Origin: Bacteroidia bacterium
GTDB taxonomy: Bacteria; Bacteroidota; Bacteroidia; Flavobacteriales; Flavobacteriaceae
Direction: 5' to 3'
NCBI GenBank assembly: GCA_030432635.1
Contig: JAUIMB010000003.1
Span: 62,001-126,000 of the forward strand
Length of the DNA stretch: 64,000 nucleotides
The notes below the pieces were generated by a model. The model saw only the letters and a list, made by a program, of their open reading frames with translations. It did no database searches and was not told where the DNA came from. The translations under genes were made by a program, and so were the position numbers. How positions within the stretch are numbered: the stretch's first letter is position 1; every line of letters begins with the position of its first letter. Positions 63,336-64,000 of this stretch are shown here, piece by piece.

Positions 63336-63758
63336 ATGAAAAAGGTTTTTTTATTGTGTTTGTTGTTTTCAATCGTGTCTTGTAGTGTTGAAGATGATGG
63401 TCCAAATTTCCATTACGAAGCTGTGCCAATTGAAAGTGTGACAACACCAGATGAATTCAATCTTGGTTTGGACCATGATATAACCGTGAGTTACTATAGA
63501 CCGTCTGGTTGTCATGTGTTCAACAACTTTCTATTTGAGTCCGATGGCAATGAAATAACGGTTGTTGTTGTTAACACTGTCTATGAAAACCAAGAATGTG
63601 AAAACTATGACCCACAGGAAGAAACAGTAGATGTTGGCTTTAGTTTTAGAGCGAATGTAACTACTGCAGACAGTTACATATTCAAATTCTGGCAAGGTGA
63701 AGATGAGATGGGAAATGATTTGTATTATGTTATTGAGGTTCCTGTATATAACGATTAA
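63336..63758 (+). CDS. Uncharacterised small lipoprotein
   Basis: From ATG 63336 the protein has 140 residues with a lipoprotein signal (MKKVFLLCLLFSIVSCS). Upstream in-frame starts lack this signal at the N-terminus. The mature part is a beta-rich domain with a Cys pair (SGCHVF, NQECENY) that could form a disulfide. I do not recognise the family. It lies 23 nt before an ECF sigma factor and may share its transcript. Confidence 0.8.
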   Translation: MKKVFLLCLLFSIVSCSVEDDGPNFHYEAVPIESVTTPDEFNLGLDHDITVSYYRPSGCHVFNNFLFESDGNEITVVVVNTVYENQECENYDPQEETVDVGFSFRANVTTADSYIFKFWQGEDEMGNDLYYVIEVPVYND

Positions 63759-63781
63759 TCCATTAATTAAACCGAAACCAT

Positions 63782-64000
63782 GTGAGTTTAGACCAACTCA
63801 TAAAACGATGTAATAAAAATGATGCTCAAGCACAAGGTCAACTGTATAAGTTATATGCAAATAAATTGTTTTCAATTTGCCTGAAGTATTCGCGCAATTA
63901 TGCCGAAGCTGAAGATAATTTACAAGATGCGTTCATCACGATTTTTAAAAAGATCCATCAGTTTAAAAATCAAGGTTCCTTGGAAGGTTGGATGAAACGC
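63782..64000 (+). CDS. ECF RNA polymerase sigma factor, 3' end outside window
   Basis: Seventy-three codons are visible from GTG 63782 (SLDQLIKRCNKNDAQAQ); the nearby ATG at 63780 is followed at once by a stop. Region 2 is clear: QLYKLYANKLFSICLKYSRN, AEAEDNLQDAFITIFKKI and FEGWMKR. ECF sigma factors redirect RNA polymerase in response to envelope signals. Regions beyond 2 lie outside the window. Confidence 0.85.
   Translation, partial: MSLDQLIKRCNKNDAQAQGQLYKLYANKLFSICLKYSRNYAEAEDNLQDAFITIFKKIHQFKNQGSLEGWMKR

Overview
The window is a piece of a Flavobacteriaceae (Bacteroidota) chromosome, probably from a marine or gliding relative. The evidence is low-GC sequence, TAnnTTTG-type -7 promoter boxes with a TTG -33 element, almost no Shine-Dalgarno sequences, type IX secretion (T9SS) adhesins with a gliding-type C-terminal sorting domain, PorP/SprF and OmpA partners, and family-specific genes (DUF2480, DUF3078, IPExxxVDY, L21 with a helix-hairpin-helix tail, a two-gene M16 protease). 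Gene density is high. I see no transposase, prophage, CRISPR array, rRNA or tRNA. The genus cannot be fixed from this sequence.

Layout. 1-12888 (minus) is a T9SS surface-adhesin locus: a giant type B sorting-domain protein, a PorP/SprF-like outer-membrane protein, an OmpA/PD40 protein and a second giant modular adhesin that runs off the left edge. 13090-15357 holds a divergent nuclease-fold gene and hflX. 15419-25128 (minus) is the SUF iron-sulfur cluster region (sufA, sufB, lipoprotein, sufC, sufD, then sufS, small protein, sufE, DUF59, DUF2480, DUF3078). It is interrupted on the plus strand by a three-gene PadR cassette whose last gene is a 59-residue membrane protein. 25273-27310 contains three related mini zinc-ribbon proteins around thiL. 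27374-34678 has an alpha/beta hydrolase, two class C beta-lactamase-like hydrolases, a BrnQ transporter, a GntR regulator and aminopeptidase P. 34906-38658 encodes an Asp-box repeat protein and a lipoprotein.

38753-42587 is succinate dehydrogenase (sdhC, sdhA, extra membrane protein, sdhB). 42666-45354 has an M28 peptidase and a membrane-anchored MutS-like ATPase. 45467-47016 has rpmA, rplU with an unusual C-terminal fusion, and DUF4199. 47211-50629 is a paired M16 protease. 50720-55403 holds an exporter, a metal-binding lipoprotein, a CYTH/YCII pair, dinB and a PD40 lipoprotein. 55537-59881 (minus) is acpP-fabF-rnc-IPExxxVDY-pyk. 60068-64000 holds purN, trhO, a compact unexplained transcription unit, recA, a lipoprotein and the start of an ECF sigma factor.

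Themes. Two systems are laid out as operons: T9SS surface display and SUF cluster biogenesis; SUF clusters would supply SdhB among others. Several genes have a -7 box ending exactly 4 nt before the start codon, which predicts leaderless mRNAs. The least explained pieces are the PadR cassette with its perfect-armed operator inside the promoter spacer, the mini zinc-protein family with a shared upstream motif, the structured unit at 61849-62140, and a structured GC-richer intergenic element at 55404-55536.
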